64,000 nt of DNA from Rhizobium sp. SG_E_25_P2. GTDB taxonomy: Bacteria; Pseudomonadota; Alphaproteobacteria; Rhizobiales; Rhizobiaceae. The translations under genes and the position numbers were made by a program. The DNA lies in assembly GCF_029892285.1 (NCBI RefSeq), contig NZ_JARXVM010000001.1, forward strand, positions 372,001-436,000, in the 5' to 3' direction. The notes beneath the pieces are model-generated. The model made no database searches, was not told the DNA's origin, and worked only from the letters and a program-made list of their open reading frames with translations. Positions 29,007 to 37,542 of this stretch are shown here, in pieces (the first letter of the stretch is position 1; every line of letters starts with the position of its first letter).

Positions 29007-29914
29007 CGGCCAATGGCGGCGTCGAGCGCCGCCATGCTGTCGGCGAGTTCGCCCTTGAGCCAGGCCTTGAAGGCCTTGGCCTTGGCGGTTTCGCGCCCGC
29101 CTTTCGCGGTCACGATATAATGGGCGAAACCGGTGCGGGCGCGGATGGGAAAGGGGACACACAGGCAGCCGCCGAGAATGGCGTCGACAGTAAGCGTCTG
29201 CCAGCCCAGCATCACGCCCTGACCTGAAATCACCGCGTCCAGGCAGAGCGAGGCTTCGCTGAGCCGGTGGCGTGGGGTGATAGCCTCGCCGTGGAGATCT
29301 GCGGCGTTCAGCCAGATGTCCCAGCCGAACATGGCCTGGCTGTCGATCACGGCGGGCAGAGCTAGGATATCGCGCGGCTCTGTGAGGTGGGTTGTGAGCG
29401 CGGGAGCGGCGACGGGAAAGATCTCCTGCTCCAAGAGCAATTCGGCCTCGACGCCGGGCCAGTCGCCACGTCCGACGCGGATGGCGAGATCGATATCGGA
29501 GGCTGAGGGATCAACCAGCCGGCTGGTGGCGTCGATGCGGATATCGATCTCGGGATGCAGACGGAAAAAGCCGTCGAGCCGGCGCACTAACCAGCGAGCG
29601 GCAAACACGGGAGCGACGGAAATCGTCAGCGTGCGATCGTCATCGCCGCGCACAGAGGCCACCGCTTGAGACAGAAGACCGAACCCTTGCGTGAGTTTCG
29701 GCAGAGCGACGCGGCCCGCCTCGGTGAGCGCGAGCCCCTTGGGACGACGCTCGAAGATCTGTTTGCCGAGCTGCGCCTCGGCCTTGGCGAGCTGCTGGCT
29801 GATCGCGCCGGGCGTCACGCCCAACTCATCAGCTGCCGCCTGCAGCGTTCCGGCGCGACCCACCGCTTCGAGCGCGCGCAGGCCGTTGAGATGGACGAGG
29901 TTGAGGTTTCTCAT
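28988..29914 (-). CDS. LysR-family transcriptional regulator (GcvA-like)
   Basis: 308 residues. N-terminal winged HTH: LNGLRALEAVGRAGTLQAAADELGVTPGAISQQL, then KQIFERRPKGLALTEAG. The effector domain (about 93-300) is of the periplasmic-binding fold and resembles GcvA-type regulators, including the truncated loop WPGVEAELLLEQEIFPVAAP. The target is most likely itself and the divergent small gene at 30016. Effector unknown. Confidence 0.92.
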   Translation of the reverse strand: MRNLNLVHLNGLRALEAVGRAGTLQAAADELGVTPGAISQQLAKAEAQLGKQIFERRPKGLALTEAGRVALPKLTQGFGLLSQAVASVRGDDDRTLTISVAPVFAARWLVRRLDGFFRLHPEIDIRIDATSRLVDPSASDIDLAIRVGRGDWPGVEAELLLEQEIFPVAAPALTTHLTEPRDILALPAVIDSQAMFGWDIWLNAADLHGEAITPRHRLSEASLCLDAVISGQGVMLGWQTLTVDAILGGCLCVPFPIRARTGFAHYIVTAKGGRETAKAKAFKAWLKGELADSMAALDAAIGRQEPAL

Positions 29915-30015
29915 TTAGAAAACCTATAGTGACAGCTTGAAGAGCTGCATTGAAGCTTAGACTGAGAAGGAGAATATCTAAATCATCACGTCAATGCCAG
30001 ATGGAGGACGACAGG

Positions 30016-30339
30016 ATGATGGACATCAAGCAAAATAGGCGGATGACCTTGGCGAGCGCCATGTGGAGGGTGCTTTCGAACGCTGCGGCGTGGCTCAAGG
30101 AGAGCGACGCGACGGAGGAAGATCCCTTCCTTGATCCGGTTTTTCGCAGCATGAGCCCGCGCGAGCTTGCCGACCTCCCGCTTACGAGATGGCCGGCCGA
30201 AAAAGAAGCCTCCCCGGCGCAGACGCCGGAGAGGCTGAAGAAAATGCCGGAGCGAACGGCCAGTTCGGCCCCGGGCCTACCGAAGGATGGGTGGATGTTC
30301 AGCAGGCAAAACGCTGGGCGTCGGCCCCGTAGTAATTAA
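30016..30339 (+). CDS. small protein of unknown function divergent from the LysR gene
   Basis: 107 residues. GGAGG at 30003-30007 supports the ATG at 30016; an earlier frame start at 29950 has no ribosome site. An N-terminal amphipathic segment (TLASAMWRVLSNAAAWL) is followed by DPVFRSMSPRELADLPLTRW, then a proline-rich tail. The middle resembles the short DUF1127-type proteins often found opposite LysR genes, but the match is weak. The last 41 bp overlap the convergent olsB gene, and the tail may be less conserved. Confidence 0.6.
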   Translation: MMDIKQNRRMTLASAMWRVLSNAAAWLKESDATEEDPFLDPVFRSMSPRELADLPLTRWPAEKEASPAQTPERLKKMPERTASSAPGLPKDGWMFSRQNAGRRPRSN

Positions 30340-31177
30340 GATAACGGGTGGAAATGCTCTCGACCGGCAGCACGATCAGCACATCCGTGGTGCCGAAGGC
30401 GTGATCGACCACCGCGCCATCGCCAACCATGGCGCCGAGACGCAGGTAACCCTTGATCAGCGGCGGCATGGCCATCAGCGCCCGCTTGGCGTTGACGGCT
30501 TCCGGCGGCATCAGGTCCATATCGCGGTGATGCTGCGGCAGGGCGCGAACGGACCATTCGTCCTTGGCGAGATTGTTGTGATGCAGGAAAGACAGGGCCA
30601 GCGCATGCAGTTCGGGATAGCGTCCCGGAAACGAGCCGCAGCCGAACATGACCTCGAGGCCATGCTTCAGCGCATAGGCCCAGTTGCCCTGCCAGAGCAG
30701 TTCGACGGTGCGCTTGGTGCGGTAGGCGGGCAGCACGCAGGAACGGCCGAGCTCCATGAACTTCTTGCCGGGATGGCGAGCAAGGAACGGAGCGATTTCG
30801 AATTCGGAGGCCGAGTAGAAGCCGCCATTGGCGAAAGCGACGTCATGACGGAGAATGCGATAGGTCGCGACGATCTGCTCGTGGCTCTGGCCGTCGATAC
30901 CGGTGTCGAGCACGATCAGGTGGTCGCAGATCTCGTCGAACGCGTCGATGTCGCGGCCCAGCCGCATGGCCTGCGGCGGCAATTGGGCGCCCATTTCCTC
31001 GACGAAAATCCTGTAGCGGATGGTCTGCGCCGCCTCGATCTCCCGGCGGGACACCGCAAGGCGGGTCTCAAGCGCGCCGATGCGGCCAAGCGCCGGCTCG
31101 CGGGCTGAATACAGCGAGGACGAAGGGTCGAGCGGCGGCGCGATGTCGGAATTGATCTGTAAGAGCTCCGCAGTCAT
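30299..31177 (-). CDS. olsB: L-ornithine N(alpha)-acyltransferase-like GNAT protein
   Basis: 292 residues. RYRIFVEEMG near residue 55 and the block FMELGRSCVLPAYRTKRTVELLW are hallmarks of OlsB/hemolysin-like N-acyltransferases, followed by MFGCGSFPGR. OlsB adds a 3-hydroxyacyl chain from acyl-ACP to ornithine, the first step of phosphate-free ornithine lipids. The second enzyme, OlsA, is not adjacent. GAAGGA is spaced eight bases from the ATG at 31177, so that is preferred to the ATG at 31186. Confidence 0.85.
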   Translation of the reverse strand: MTAELLQINSDIAPPLDPSSSLYSAREPALGRIGALETRLAVSRREIEAAQTIRYRIFVEEMGAQLPPQAMRLGRDIDAFDEICDHLIVLDTGIDGQSHEQIVATYRILRHDVAFANGGFYSASEFEIAPFLARHPGKKFMELGRSCVLPAYRTKRTVELLWQGNWAYALKHGLEVMFGCGSFPGRYPELHALALSFLHHNNLAKDEWSVRALPQHHRDMDLMPPEAVNAKRALMAMPPLIKGYLRLGAMVGDGAVVDHAFGTTDVLIVLPVESISTRYLNYYGADAQRFAC

Positions 31178-31238
31178 GGCATGCATCCTTCACGTCAAGA
31201 TGCAGCTCTATAACCATATGTGTGAGACAATATGATGA

Positions 31239-31273
31239 CGTGTATCCGCCTCGCCGCATGGCGGCGAGACACG
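31239..31273 (-). terminator. strong hairpin directly after the hybrid kinase gene
   Basis: CTCGCCGC (31250-31257) pairs with GCGGCGAG (31261-31268), ATG loop, extended by CGTGT (31239-31243) with ACACG (31269-31273) after a one-sided bulge. It abuts the kinase stop codon and lies before olsB on the same strand. No U-tract. Confidence 0.55.
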
Positions 31274-33532
31274 CTAGACCGCGATCTCCAAGGCCGGTTT
31301 TCCCAGAAGCCGCAGGATCGCGCCATTGAGAATATCGGGATCGGCCGGCTTCAACAGAACGAGATCGGCGCCGCGCAGGAGAAGCTCCCTGCGGGTGGCG
31401 TCGGAGGCGTCGGCGGTGAGCACGATAACGGGCGTCACCGGCAAACCCTCTGCAGCCTCGGTGTCGCGCAAGCGGGCGATGAAATCCAGGCAGACGCCAT
31501 CGGACATGTGATGGTCGGTCAGGATGAGATCGGGCTTCTTTTCTAAAAACGCCGCATCCAGCTTGTTGAACGTATCCGCCAGACGGGCGCGATGGCCGGC
31601 CTTTTCGAGAATGGCCTGGCAAATCATCGCATTGACCGGATCATCCTCGCCGATCAGGATTGAGAAGCCGGAGCCAGCCCCCGGACGCGCCGCAGCTTGC
31701 TCGTCCTCTTGCGCCTCGGCCGCGAGAACGGGGAAATCGTCATTGGCGGCGTCGCGGGCTTCCAGGCCCTTCAGCCGGCCGGTGAGCACGTCGATCAGCG
31801 ACTGTTCACGCAGCGGACGAATCAGCCAGCCGTCATAGGCGCCGCCGGACATCTGGGCGGGACGCGATTCGGGATTGACGAGATAGACGCGCTTGGCGCC
31901 GGCCAACCGTGGATCGCGGCAGAGGCCCGCAGTGAATTCGGCGTCCAGGCGGTGGTCGACGATGATGCCGGTGAATTTTTCGCGCATGGTCAACAGCGTT
32001 TCGGCGTCGATGATCGCGGAGGCGGCATGGGTTTCGGCGCCCAGGCCCTGCAGTGTTTCGGCCAGCGCCCTTGCGGCAGGGCCGACTGGCGCGAGCAGCA
32101 GGATACGTCCGCCAGCGAGTTCGCGGCCGCTGCGCATGGGCCGCGTCTCCATATCGGCGGGCATGCGGATGGTGAACACGCTGCCTTGACCGAGCTCGCT
32201 TTCAACCGTCACCCCACCGCCCATTTCGGCCATGATGCGCGCAGAGATCGCCAGGCCCAAACCGACGCCGCCTTCGCGGGCGCGGCTCAGATCGCCCTGT
32301 TCGAAAGCGTCGAAGATCCGCTTCATCTCGCCTTCGTTCATGCCGGGGCCGGTGTCGCGCACCGTGACGACCAGATGGCCCGCCTCGACGCCCACCGAAA
32401 CGACGACGCCGCCCTGTTCGGTGAATTTCACGGCGTTGCCGACGACATTGTAGATCACCTGCTTGAGGCGCGCCGGATCGATGGTCAGGATCTCCGGCAG
32501 ATCCGGCGCCATGACGGCGCCGATCTCCACGCCCTTTTCATGGGCGCGGCTCGACAGAAGCTCGACGATGCTTTCGACCAGCGGGCGAATGGGCTCGGCG
32601 CGCGGCCGCAGCCGGAACCTGCCAGCCTCGACCGTGGAAAAATCAAGCAGATCCTCGACCAATTGGGCGAGCGCCACACCGGAAGAACGAATGCCGGCGA
32701 GGTAATTGGCCTGCGCCGGCGTCAGTTCGGTATCGGACAGCAACTGGCCCATGCCGAGCAGGCCGCTCAGCGGCGTGCGGATTTCATGGCTGACGGTCGC
32801 AATCAGTTGCGATTTCAGCTGGCTTTCCTCCTCTGCCCGCGCCCGGGCCTGCTCCCGGCTTTCGGCGTCGAAGCGTTCGGAGGTGACGTCGCGGGCGATG
32901 CTCTGGACGACCATGTCGCCCATCACCGGATCGCGGGTGACGATGTCGTGCCAGAGATAAGTGCGCAGACCATCGCGCGTGCGGAAGCTCACGTCATAGC
33001 AATGCTTGATCTTGCCCGGCTCGAACCGGATGCCGAGACTTTCGCAGGTCCGGCCCTCGGGCGTCTCGCAACCGCTGACGCGGCGAAAGGTGTTGTTGGC
33101 GGACAGAATCACGCCCTTCAGGCTGCGGCAGACGGTGATGTCGCCGAGCGCATCGTGGATCGCGCCCATGAGCACGCCGGCGGCAAGGCGGCTGTCGCCC
33201 TGGCTGGTGGAAAGCTCGTCGGCGACCTGCGTCGTTTGGGCGGCGGTTGCGGGCGATTGCGTCCGCTGCTGCGGCGAATTGCGCGCGGAGGAACGCAGGA
33301 ACAGGCTGCCAATCGCGACAGCAGCGAGAAATCCGCCCATCGCCAGCAGGCCGACCTCAAGACCGGATGACAGCGCCAGCGCCGCAGCCACCAGCGCGCT
33401 GCCGGCGATCCAATATTTCATCGAGCCCGGCCCCTCCATATCAGTGGAGGCCAAAAGCTCATCCGGATCGGGCTCTAGCGGCGGCGAGAAGTCCCGCCGC
33501 GACGGGTCTCTGACGGGATAACGCAAGTCCAT
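31274..33532 (-). CDS. hybrid sensor histidine kinase with two receiver-like domains
   Basis: 752 residues from the ATG at 33532, chosen because AAGGAGGAG precedes it; the frame also opens at 33610. Order: two membrane helices (about 41-82), PAS-like region (SLKGVILSANNTFRRVSGCE), HisKA with SHEIRTPLSG, HATPase (NVVGNAVKFTEQGG, DTGPGM, GGVGLGLAI), a receiver-like domain, and a C-terminal receiver with acidic pair GEDDPVN, phospho-Asp in LILTDHHM and lysine LLKPAD. The first receiver lacks the acidic pair (LLLAPVG) and has R for the lysine (LIRPLR), so it is probably a pseudo-receiver. Ligand and target unknown. Confidence 0.9.
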   Translation of the reverse strand: MDLRYPVRDPSRRDFSPPLEPDPDELLASTDMEGPGSMKYWIAGSALVAAALALSSGLEVGLLAMGGFLAAVAIGSLFLRSSARNSPQQRTQSPATAAQTTQVADELSTSQGDSRLAAGVLMGAIHDALGDITVCRSLKGVILSANNTFRRVSGCETPEGRTCESLGIRFEPGKIKHCYDVSFRTRDGLRTYLWHDIVTRDPVMGDMVVQSIARDVTSERFDAESREQARARAEEESQLKSQLIATVSHEIRTPLSGLLGMGQLLSDTELTPAQANYLAGIRSSGVALAQLVEDLLDFSTVEAGRFRLRPRAEPIRPLVESIVELLSSRAHEKGVEIGAVMAPDLPEILTIDPARLKQVIYNVVGNAVKFTEQGGVVVSVGVEAGHLVVTVRDTGPGMNEGEMKRIFDAFEQGDLSRAREGGVGLGLAISARIMAEMGGGVTVESELGQGSVFTIRMPADMETRPMRSGRELAGGRILLLAPVGPAARALAETLQGLGAETHAASAIIDAETLLTMREKFTGIIVDHRLDAEFTAGLCRDPRLAGAKRVYLVNPESRPAQMSGGAYDGWLIRPLREQSLIDVLTGRLKGLEARDAANDDFPVLAAEAQEDEQAAARPGAGSGFSILIGEDDPVNAMICQAILEKAGHRARLADTFNKLDAAFLEKKPDLILTDHHMSDGVCLDFIARLRDTEAAEGLPVTPVIVLTADASDATRRELLLRGADLVLLKPADPDILNGAILRLLGKPALEIAV

Positions 33533-33670
33533 AGGCTCCTCCTTCAGGCGAGGAGCCTCGGCCAGGAATTCCATCGCGAGGCGATGTTGGAGTTTTTGCG
33601 GTTCGCTCATGACACATGGGCTAACACGCATCCGCTTTCAAAAGCCTTGCGGGTTATTCTTAAGGCGCAG

Positions 33671-34171
33671 TTAATTCCCGTTCCGGGACGCTTTTGGCTG
33701 AAAAAAGATCTCCCAGACGCCGACGCAAGCGGCGCCCACCGAGATCAGCGCATCCGCCAGGTTGAAGACGGCGAAGGACCATGTCTCAGTATGAAACAGC
33801 ACATAGTCGATGACATGGCCATAAACGAATCGATCGATGATATTGCCGATGGCGCCGGCGACGATCATCGCAAAGCCGAGATTGAGCAGGAAGGCCCGCC
33901 GATCGGCGCCGCGCCACCACCAGAGCACCACGCCAATGATGACGAAGCGCATGACGACGATCACCCATCCGTCCATGTCCGACAGGAAGGAAAAGGCGAC
34001 GCCCTCGTTCCAGGTGCGATAGAGCGCCAGAAACGGAATGACCGGCAGGGCTTCATGCAGCGGCAGATAAAGCTCCACCAGCGCCTTGATCAGCTGATCG
34101 AGCGCGACAGCAACGAGGATGAACGGCAGGAAGGCGCGCGGCCGCGCCAAGAGGCTGGCTTTCTCCTCCAT
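33671..34171 (-). CDS. lspA: lipoprotein signal peptidase (signal peptidase II)
   Basis: 166 residues with four membrane helices. The two catalytic aspartates are present in GNIIDRFVYGHVIDYV and FNLADALISVG. It cleaves lipidated prolipoproteins in the inner membrane. One base separates it from the end of the upstream SpoU-type gene, so the two are in one operon. The ATG at 34171 is the family start; the open frame continues 52 codons further but inside the neighbour. Confidence 0.96.
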   Translation of the reverse strand: MEEKASLLARPRAFLPFILVAVALDQLIKALVELYLPLHEALPVIPFLALYRTWNEGVAFSFLSDMDGWVIVVMRFVIIGVVLWWWRGADRRAFLLNLGFAMIVAGAIGNIIDRFVYGHVIDYVLFHTETWSFAVFNLADALISVGAACVGVWEIFFQPKASRNGN

Positions 34172-34172
34172 A

Positions 34173-35024
34173 TCAGGCGTCCAGTTCGAGCAGATGACGG
34201 CGCGCCTCAAACAGCATAACGGCGGTGGCGCAGGCGAGATTGAGCGAATCGGCCTTGCCCTGCTGGGGGATCTTGACCCTGACATCGGCGGCTTCCGCCA
34301 GTTCGTCGGGAATACCGGACTGTTCATTGCCCATCAGCAGCACCACGGGGCGCGCCTTGTAATCGGCGCGGCGATAGTCGATCGCGCCCTTGAGATGGGT
34401 GGCGATCAGGCTCGCGCCCGAGGTCTTGCGCCATTTGAGAAAATCGGCCTGACTGGCGCGAGCCACGGGCATGGTGAAGATCGAACCCATGGTGGCGCGC
34501 ACGGTTTCCAGCCCATAGGGGTCGGTGGTCTCGCCGACCAGGATCACGCCAGAGGCGCCGGCGGCATCGGCGGTGCGGATGATGGTGCCGAGATTGCCGG
34601 GATCGCGAACGCGATCGAGCGCTACCCAGGTCTCCCCGGCCTTGGGCTTGATGGCGGAAAGGGAGGTCCAGCGGGCGTGGAAAATGCCAACCACCATCTG
34701 CGGATTGTCGCGGCGGGTGACGGAGGACAAGACTTTTTCGCTGACTTCGAGCACGAGGCCGCCGGCGGCGACTGCGCGCGAGGCGGCTTTTTCGACCAGG
34801 GGCTTGTCCTTGGCGGATTTGGCGAAAATCAGCGTGTCGATCTTCCAGCCGGTCTCCAGCGCGTCGAGAACCAGTTTCAGCCCCTCGGCCATGAACAGGC
34901 CGCCGGCTTCGCGGTTCTTCTTCTGGCTGAGCGCCTTGATGTCCTTGATGATGGGATTGGCGAGCGAAGTGATTTCCTTCACCTGCCCGGGACGGCGCGG
35001 GCCGTCGTCATGGCGTTCGGTCAT
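34173..35024 (-). CDS. SpoU-family RNA 2'-O-methyltransferase (TrmH/RlmB-like)
   Basis: 283 residues. An N-terminal substrate-binding domain (EITSLANPIIKDIKALSQKKNRE) leads into a SPOUT domain with motif 1 VRDPGNLGTIIRTADAAGA, motif 2 VVLLMGNEQSGIP and motif 3 IPQQGKADSLNLACATAVML. It methylates ribose 2'-OH in rRNA or tRNA using SAM through a trefoil knot. The precise nucleotide cannot be assigned. The ATG overlaps the stop of the upstream methyltransferase (ATGA), indicating coupled translation. Confidence 0.93.
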   Translation of the reverse strand: MTERHDDGPRRPGQVKEITSLANPIIKDIKALSQKKNREAGGLFMAEGLKLVLDALETGWKIDTLIFAKSAKDKPLVEKAASRAVAAGGLVLEVSEKVLSSVTRRDNPQMVVGIFHARWTSLSAIKPKAGETWVALDRVRDPGNLGTIIRTADAAGASGVILVGETTDPYGLETVRATMGSIFTMPVARASQADFLKWRKTSGASLIATHLKGAIDYRRADYKARPVVLLMGNEQSGIPDELAEAADVRVKIPQQGKADSLNLACATAVMLFEARRHLLELDA

Positions 35025-36127
35025 GGTCTGGTCCAACGGCTGAAGAGCGAGGTGGAGAGCGCGCGGGCGGCTTGTCCGGGTTCGGTCGGCGTTTCGCGAA
35101 TGATGAGTTCGCCTGATTCCACCAGCCCGCCCATGCCGCGCATGGTCTCCATCATCAGTTCATGCATGGAATAAAAGCTCGCCCGGATCGAATAGGCCGT
35201 CAACACCAGGCCGATCGGCTTGGGCGACAGGAGATCCCGGCAGATGTCGAGCATCACAGGCAGATGGTCGAAAAGCTGCCAGACTTCGCCATCGGGGCCG
35301 CGGCCGAATTTCGGCGGATCAGTGAGGATGATGTCGTATGTGTTGCCGCGCCGGCGCTCGCGCTCGATGAACTTCATCGCATCGTCGAGGATCCAGCGGA
35401 TTGGCTTGTCGGTCATGCGCGCCAGCTGCTGGTTTTCCTTGCCCCAGCCGATGGCTTTTTTGGAGGCGTCGACATGGGTCACCTCAGCGCCGGCGGAGGC
35501 GGCGATCAGCGAGGCGACGCCGGTATAGCCGAACAGGTTGAGCACCTTGGCCTTGCCGCCGCGCCTGATGACCTCGTCGCGCATCCAGCTCCAATGGACG
35601 ATCTGTTCGGGGAAAACGCCAGTATGGCGAAACGAGGTGAAGCGGCCGAAGAAATCGACGCCGAGCAATTGCATCGGCCAGGTTTCGCCGATCGCCCGGC
35701 GCGGAAAGCGCCAGCGGCCCATGCCTTCCTCGTCAGTGTCGCCGGTGAAAACCGCGTCGGCCTTGTCCCAATGCGCGTCGCTCAGCGATTTCGGCCAGAG
35801 CGCCTGCGCTTCCGGCCTGACAACGGTAATATCGCCATAACGTTCGAGCTTGAGGCCTGCGCCGCTATCAAGCAGGCGATAGCCGTCTTCGCCCGATGTT
35901 TCCAGAATGAGCGGCGCGCGCTCGGCTGGCCTTTCGCCCTCGCGCAGGACAAGCTGCGGCTGCGGCTGCGATACGGGCTTGGCCTCGCGCTTTTCCCGCG
36001 GGACTTCTCGGACCGTCTCGTTGCGCGCCGGGCGAGCATGCTCTGGGCGTCCGCCCGGTTTTGCGGCGCGCGAGGGAGCGCGATCAGCGGATGCTCGGGG
36101 GCCGCGGGGCGGATTCTTGCTCTTCAC
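35021..36127 (-). CDS. class I SAM-dependent methyltransferase (RlmI-like)
   Basis: 368 residues from a GTG at 36127 with AAGGC upstream; an in-frame ATG at 36208 is also possible, and longer versions would run into the divergent CoxG-like gene. A basic, low-complexity N-terminus precedes a conserved N-domain and a Rossmann methyltransferase with VLNLFGYTGVASLIAA and the catalytic TDPPKFGRG, the motif of RlmI/RlmL-like rRNA cytosine methyltransferases. First gene of an operon with the SpoU enzyme and lspA. Substrate is probably 23S rRNA but not proven. Confidence 0.87.
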   Translation of the reverse strand: MKSKNPPRGPRASADRAPSRAAKPGGRPEHARPARNETVREVPREKREAKPVSQPQPQLVLREGERPAERAPLILETSGEDGYRLLDSGAGLKLERYGDITVVRPEAQALWPKSLSDAHWDKADAVFTGDTDEEGMGRWRFPRRAIGETWPMQLLGVDFFGRFTSFRHTGVFPEQIVHWSWMRDEVIRRGGKAKVLNLFGYTGVASLIAASAGAEVTHVDASKKAIGWGKENQQLARMTDKPIRWILDDAMKFIERERRRGNTYDIILTDPPKFGRGPDGEVWQLFDHLPVMLDICRDLLSPKPIGLVLTAYSIRASFYSMHELMMETMRGMGGLVESGELIIRETPTEPGQAARALSTSLFSRWTRP

Positions 36128-36243
36128 TCTCTGCCTTTTCTCAATTCTGCGACAAGCGGGTGGAATAGCATCCTTGCGCCTCTTGGCAAAGATGTTTGAG
36201 GACTGCATTAAGTGCAACAAAAACCCGCATGGAGGAGAGCCGC

Positions 36244-36717
36244 ATGGATCTGACTGGAGAAGAACGCATTCCCGCACGCCGTGAAGCCGTCTGGGCGGCG
36301 CTGAACGATCCGGATATTCTCTGCAAGTGCATACCGGGTTGCCAAAGCCTGGAGAGCACCGGCGAAAACCAGATGGCGGCCGTGAGCAAGCTGAAGATCG
36401 GTCCGGTGTCGGCGACCTTCAAGGGCACGGTGACGCTCAGCAATATCGTCGCGCCGGAAAGCTACACGATCACCGGCGAAGGTTCGGGCGGCATCGCCGG
36501 TTTCGCCAAGGGCGGCGCCGATGTGAAATTGACCGAGGATGGCGATCACACCGTCCTGACCTATTCGGTCAACGCCAAAATCGGCGGCAAGCTGGCCATG
36601 CTGGGTTCACGCCTGATCGATTCCTCGTCCAAGAAACTCGCGGAGAAGTTTTTCCGCAAACTCAAAAAGGCGGTGACCAACCAGGCGATCACCGACGACG
36701 AGGAGGACGAAGGCTGA
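36244..36717 (+). CDS. CoxG-like SRPBCC-domain protein
   Basis: 157 residues. It begins MDLTGEERIPARREAVWAALNDP and contains CIPGCQSLE and the glycine-rich GEGSGGIAGFAKGGADV, matching the CoxG family (PF06240 type). CoxG helps carbon-monoxide dehydrogenase maturation or membrane anchoring, but no cox genes are near, so the role here is open. The C-terminus is acidic rather than a membrane anchor. GGAGGAG precedes the ATG at 36244. Confidence 0.85.
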   Translation: MDLTGEERIPARREAVWAALNDPDILCKCIPGCQSLESTGENQMAAVSKLKIGPVSATFKGTVTLSNIVAPESYTITGEGSGGIAGFAKGGADVKLTEDGDHTVLTYSVNAKIGGKLAMLGSRLIDSSSKKLAEKFFRKLKKAVTNQAITDDEEDEG

Positions 36718-36742
36718 TAGCGGCGATTGCCCGGCATCAGCC

Positions 36743-37084
36743 TCAACGAGAGGCGGAAATCAGTTTCTGCGTGGTGAGATCTTCGATGCGTCCACGCTGG
36801 CGATCCGCCTCCTCACGCCATTTGCGGGCTTCGAAAGCCTCGTCGCGGGCCCGCTTGCGATGACGCCCCTGGGCAAACCATGTGGCGAAGGAGCCGATCA
36901 CGACGCCGACCATGACGGCGATCAGCAAGAAAATGAAAAACGGCAGCGTCAGCGACAGCGTCTGGTCGGCCGGCTCGAACGGATTGAGCGCGAGCGTCGC
37001 GGCATGCCGGTTGGCGACCGCAAGCAGGATCAGCACCAGAGCGACGGGGATCAAAATTACCAGTTTCAGGATGCGCATGATCAT
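36743..37084 (-). CDS. LapA-domain membrane protein
   Basis: 113 residues. Two membrane helices (about 5-22 and 43-65) and a basic, coiled-coil-like C-terminal tail (FEARKWREEADRQRGRIEDL) are the layout of LapA/DUF1049 proteins, which in E. coli help heptosyl-LPS assembly regulation with LapB. AAGGAG supports the ATG at 37084. The position next to ihfB is common in alphaproteobacteria (ihfB-lapA). Confidence 0.85.
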   Translation of the reverse strand: MIMRILKLVILIPVALVLILLAVANRHAATLALNPFEPADQTLSLTLPFFIFLLIAVMVGVVIGSFATWFAQGRHRKRARDEAFEARKWREEADRQRGRIEDLTTQKLISASR

Positions 37085-37198
37085 CCGGCCAGTCTCCTTC
37101 ACGCTTTACCGCGCCTTGAGCGCGCGGCACCATAAATCCCGCTGGCCCGCAAGATCAAGCCGCGACGGCGCCGCAGGGCGCGGGAAGGCCGATGAAGA

Positions 37199-37507
37199 TC
37201 AATCGTCGTCGTCTTCCTGGTCGGCCAGGTCGGGATTGAGGCGCTCGCGCAACTCCTTGCCGGTCTTGAAGAACGGCACCCATTTTTCCTCGACGAAAAC
37301 AGCATCGCCAGTCCGCGGATTGCGACCCGAGCGCGACGGACGGTTCTTGACCGAGAATGCGCCAAAGCCGCGCAATTCGACGCGATTGCCACCGGCCAGC
37401 GCATCGGTGATTTCGTCAAGCACCGCATTGACGATGTTTTCCACATCGCGGTGGTACAGGTGCGGATTCTTCGCAGCGACAATCTGCACGAGTTCGGACT
37501 TGATCAC
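37199..37507 (-). CDS. ihfB: integration host factor beta subunit
   Basis: 102 residues. Begins [21 protein letters not shown]; the DNA-bending arm includes GRNPRTGD and the intercalating proline. It bends DNA as a heterodimer with IhfA, aiding sigma54 promoters, among others (rpoN is 3.4 kb away). An acidic extension ends the protein. It lies 36 bp downstream of sppA. Confidence 0.95.
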   Translation of the reverse strand: MIKSELVQIVAAKNPHLYHRDVENIVNAVLDEITDALAGGNRVELRGFGAFSVKNRPSRSGRNPRTGDAVFVEEKWVPFFKTGKELRERLNPDLADQEDDDD

Positions 37508-37542
37508 GGACGCCCCCTCTGACGGACTTTGAATTTTCCCTA

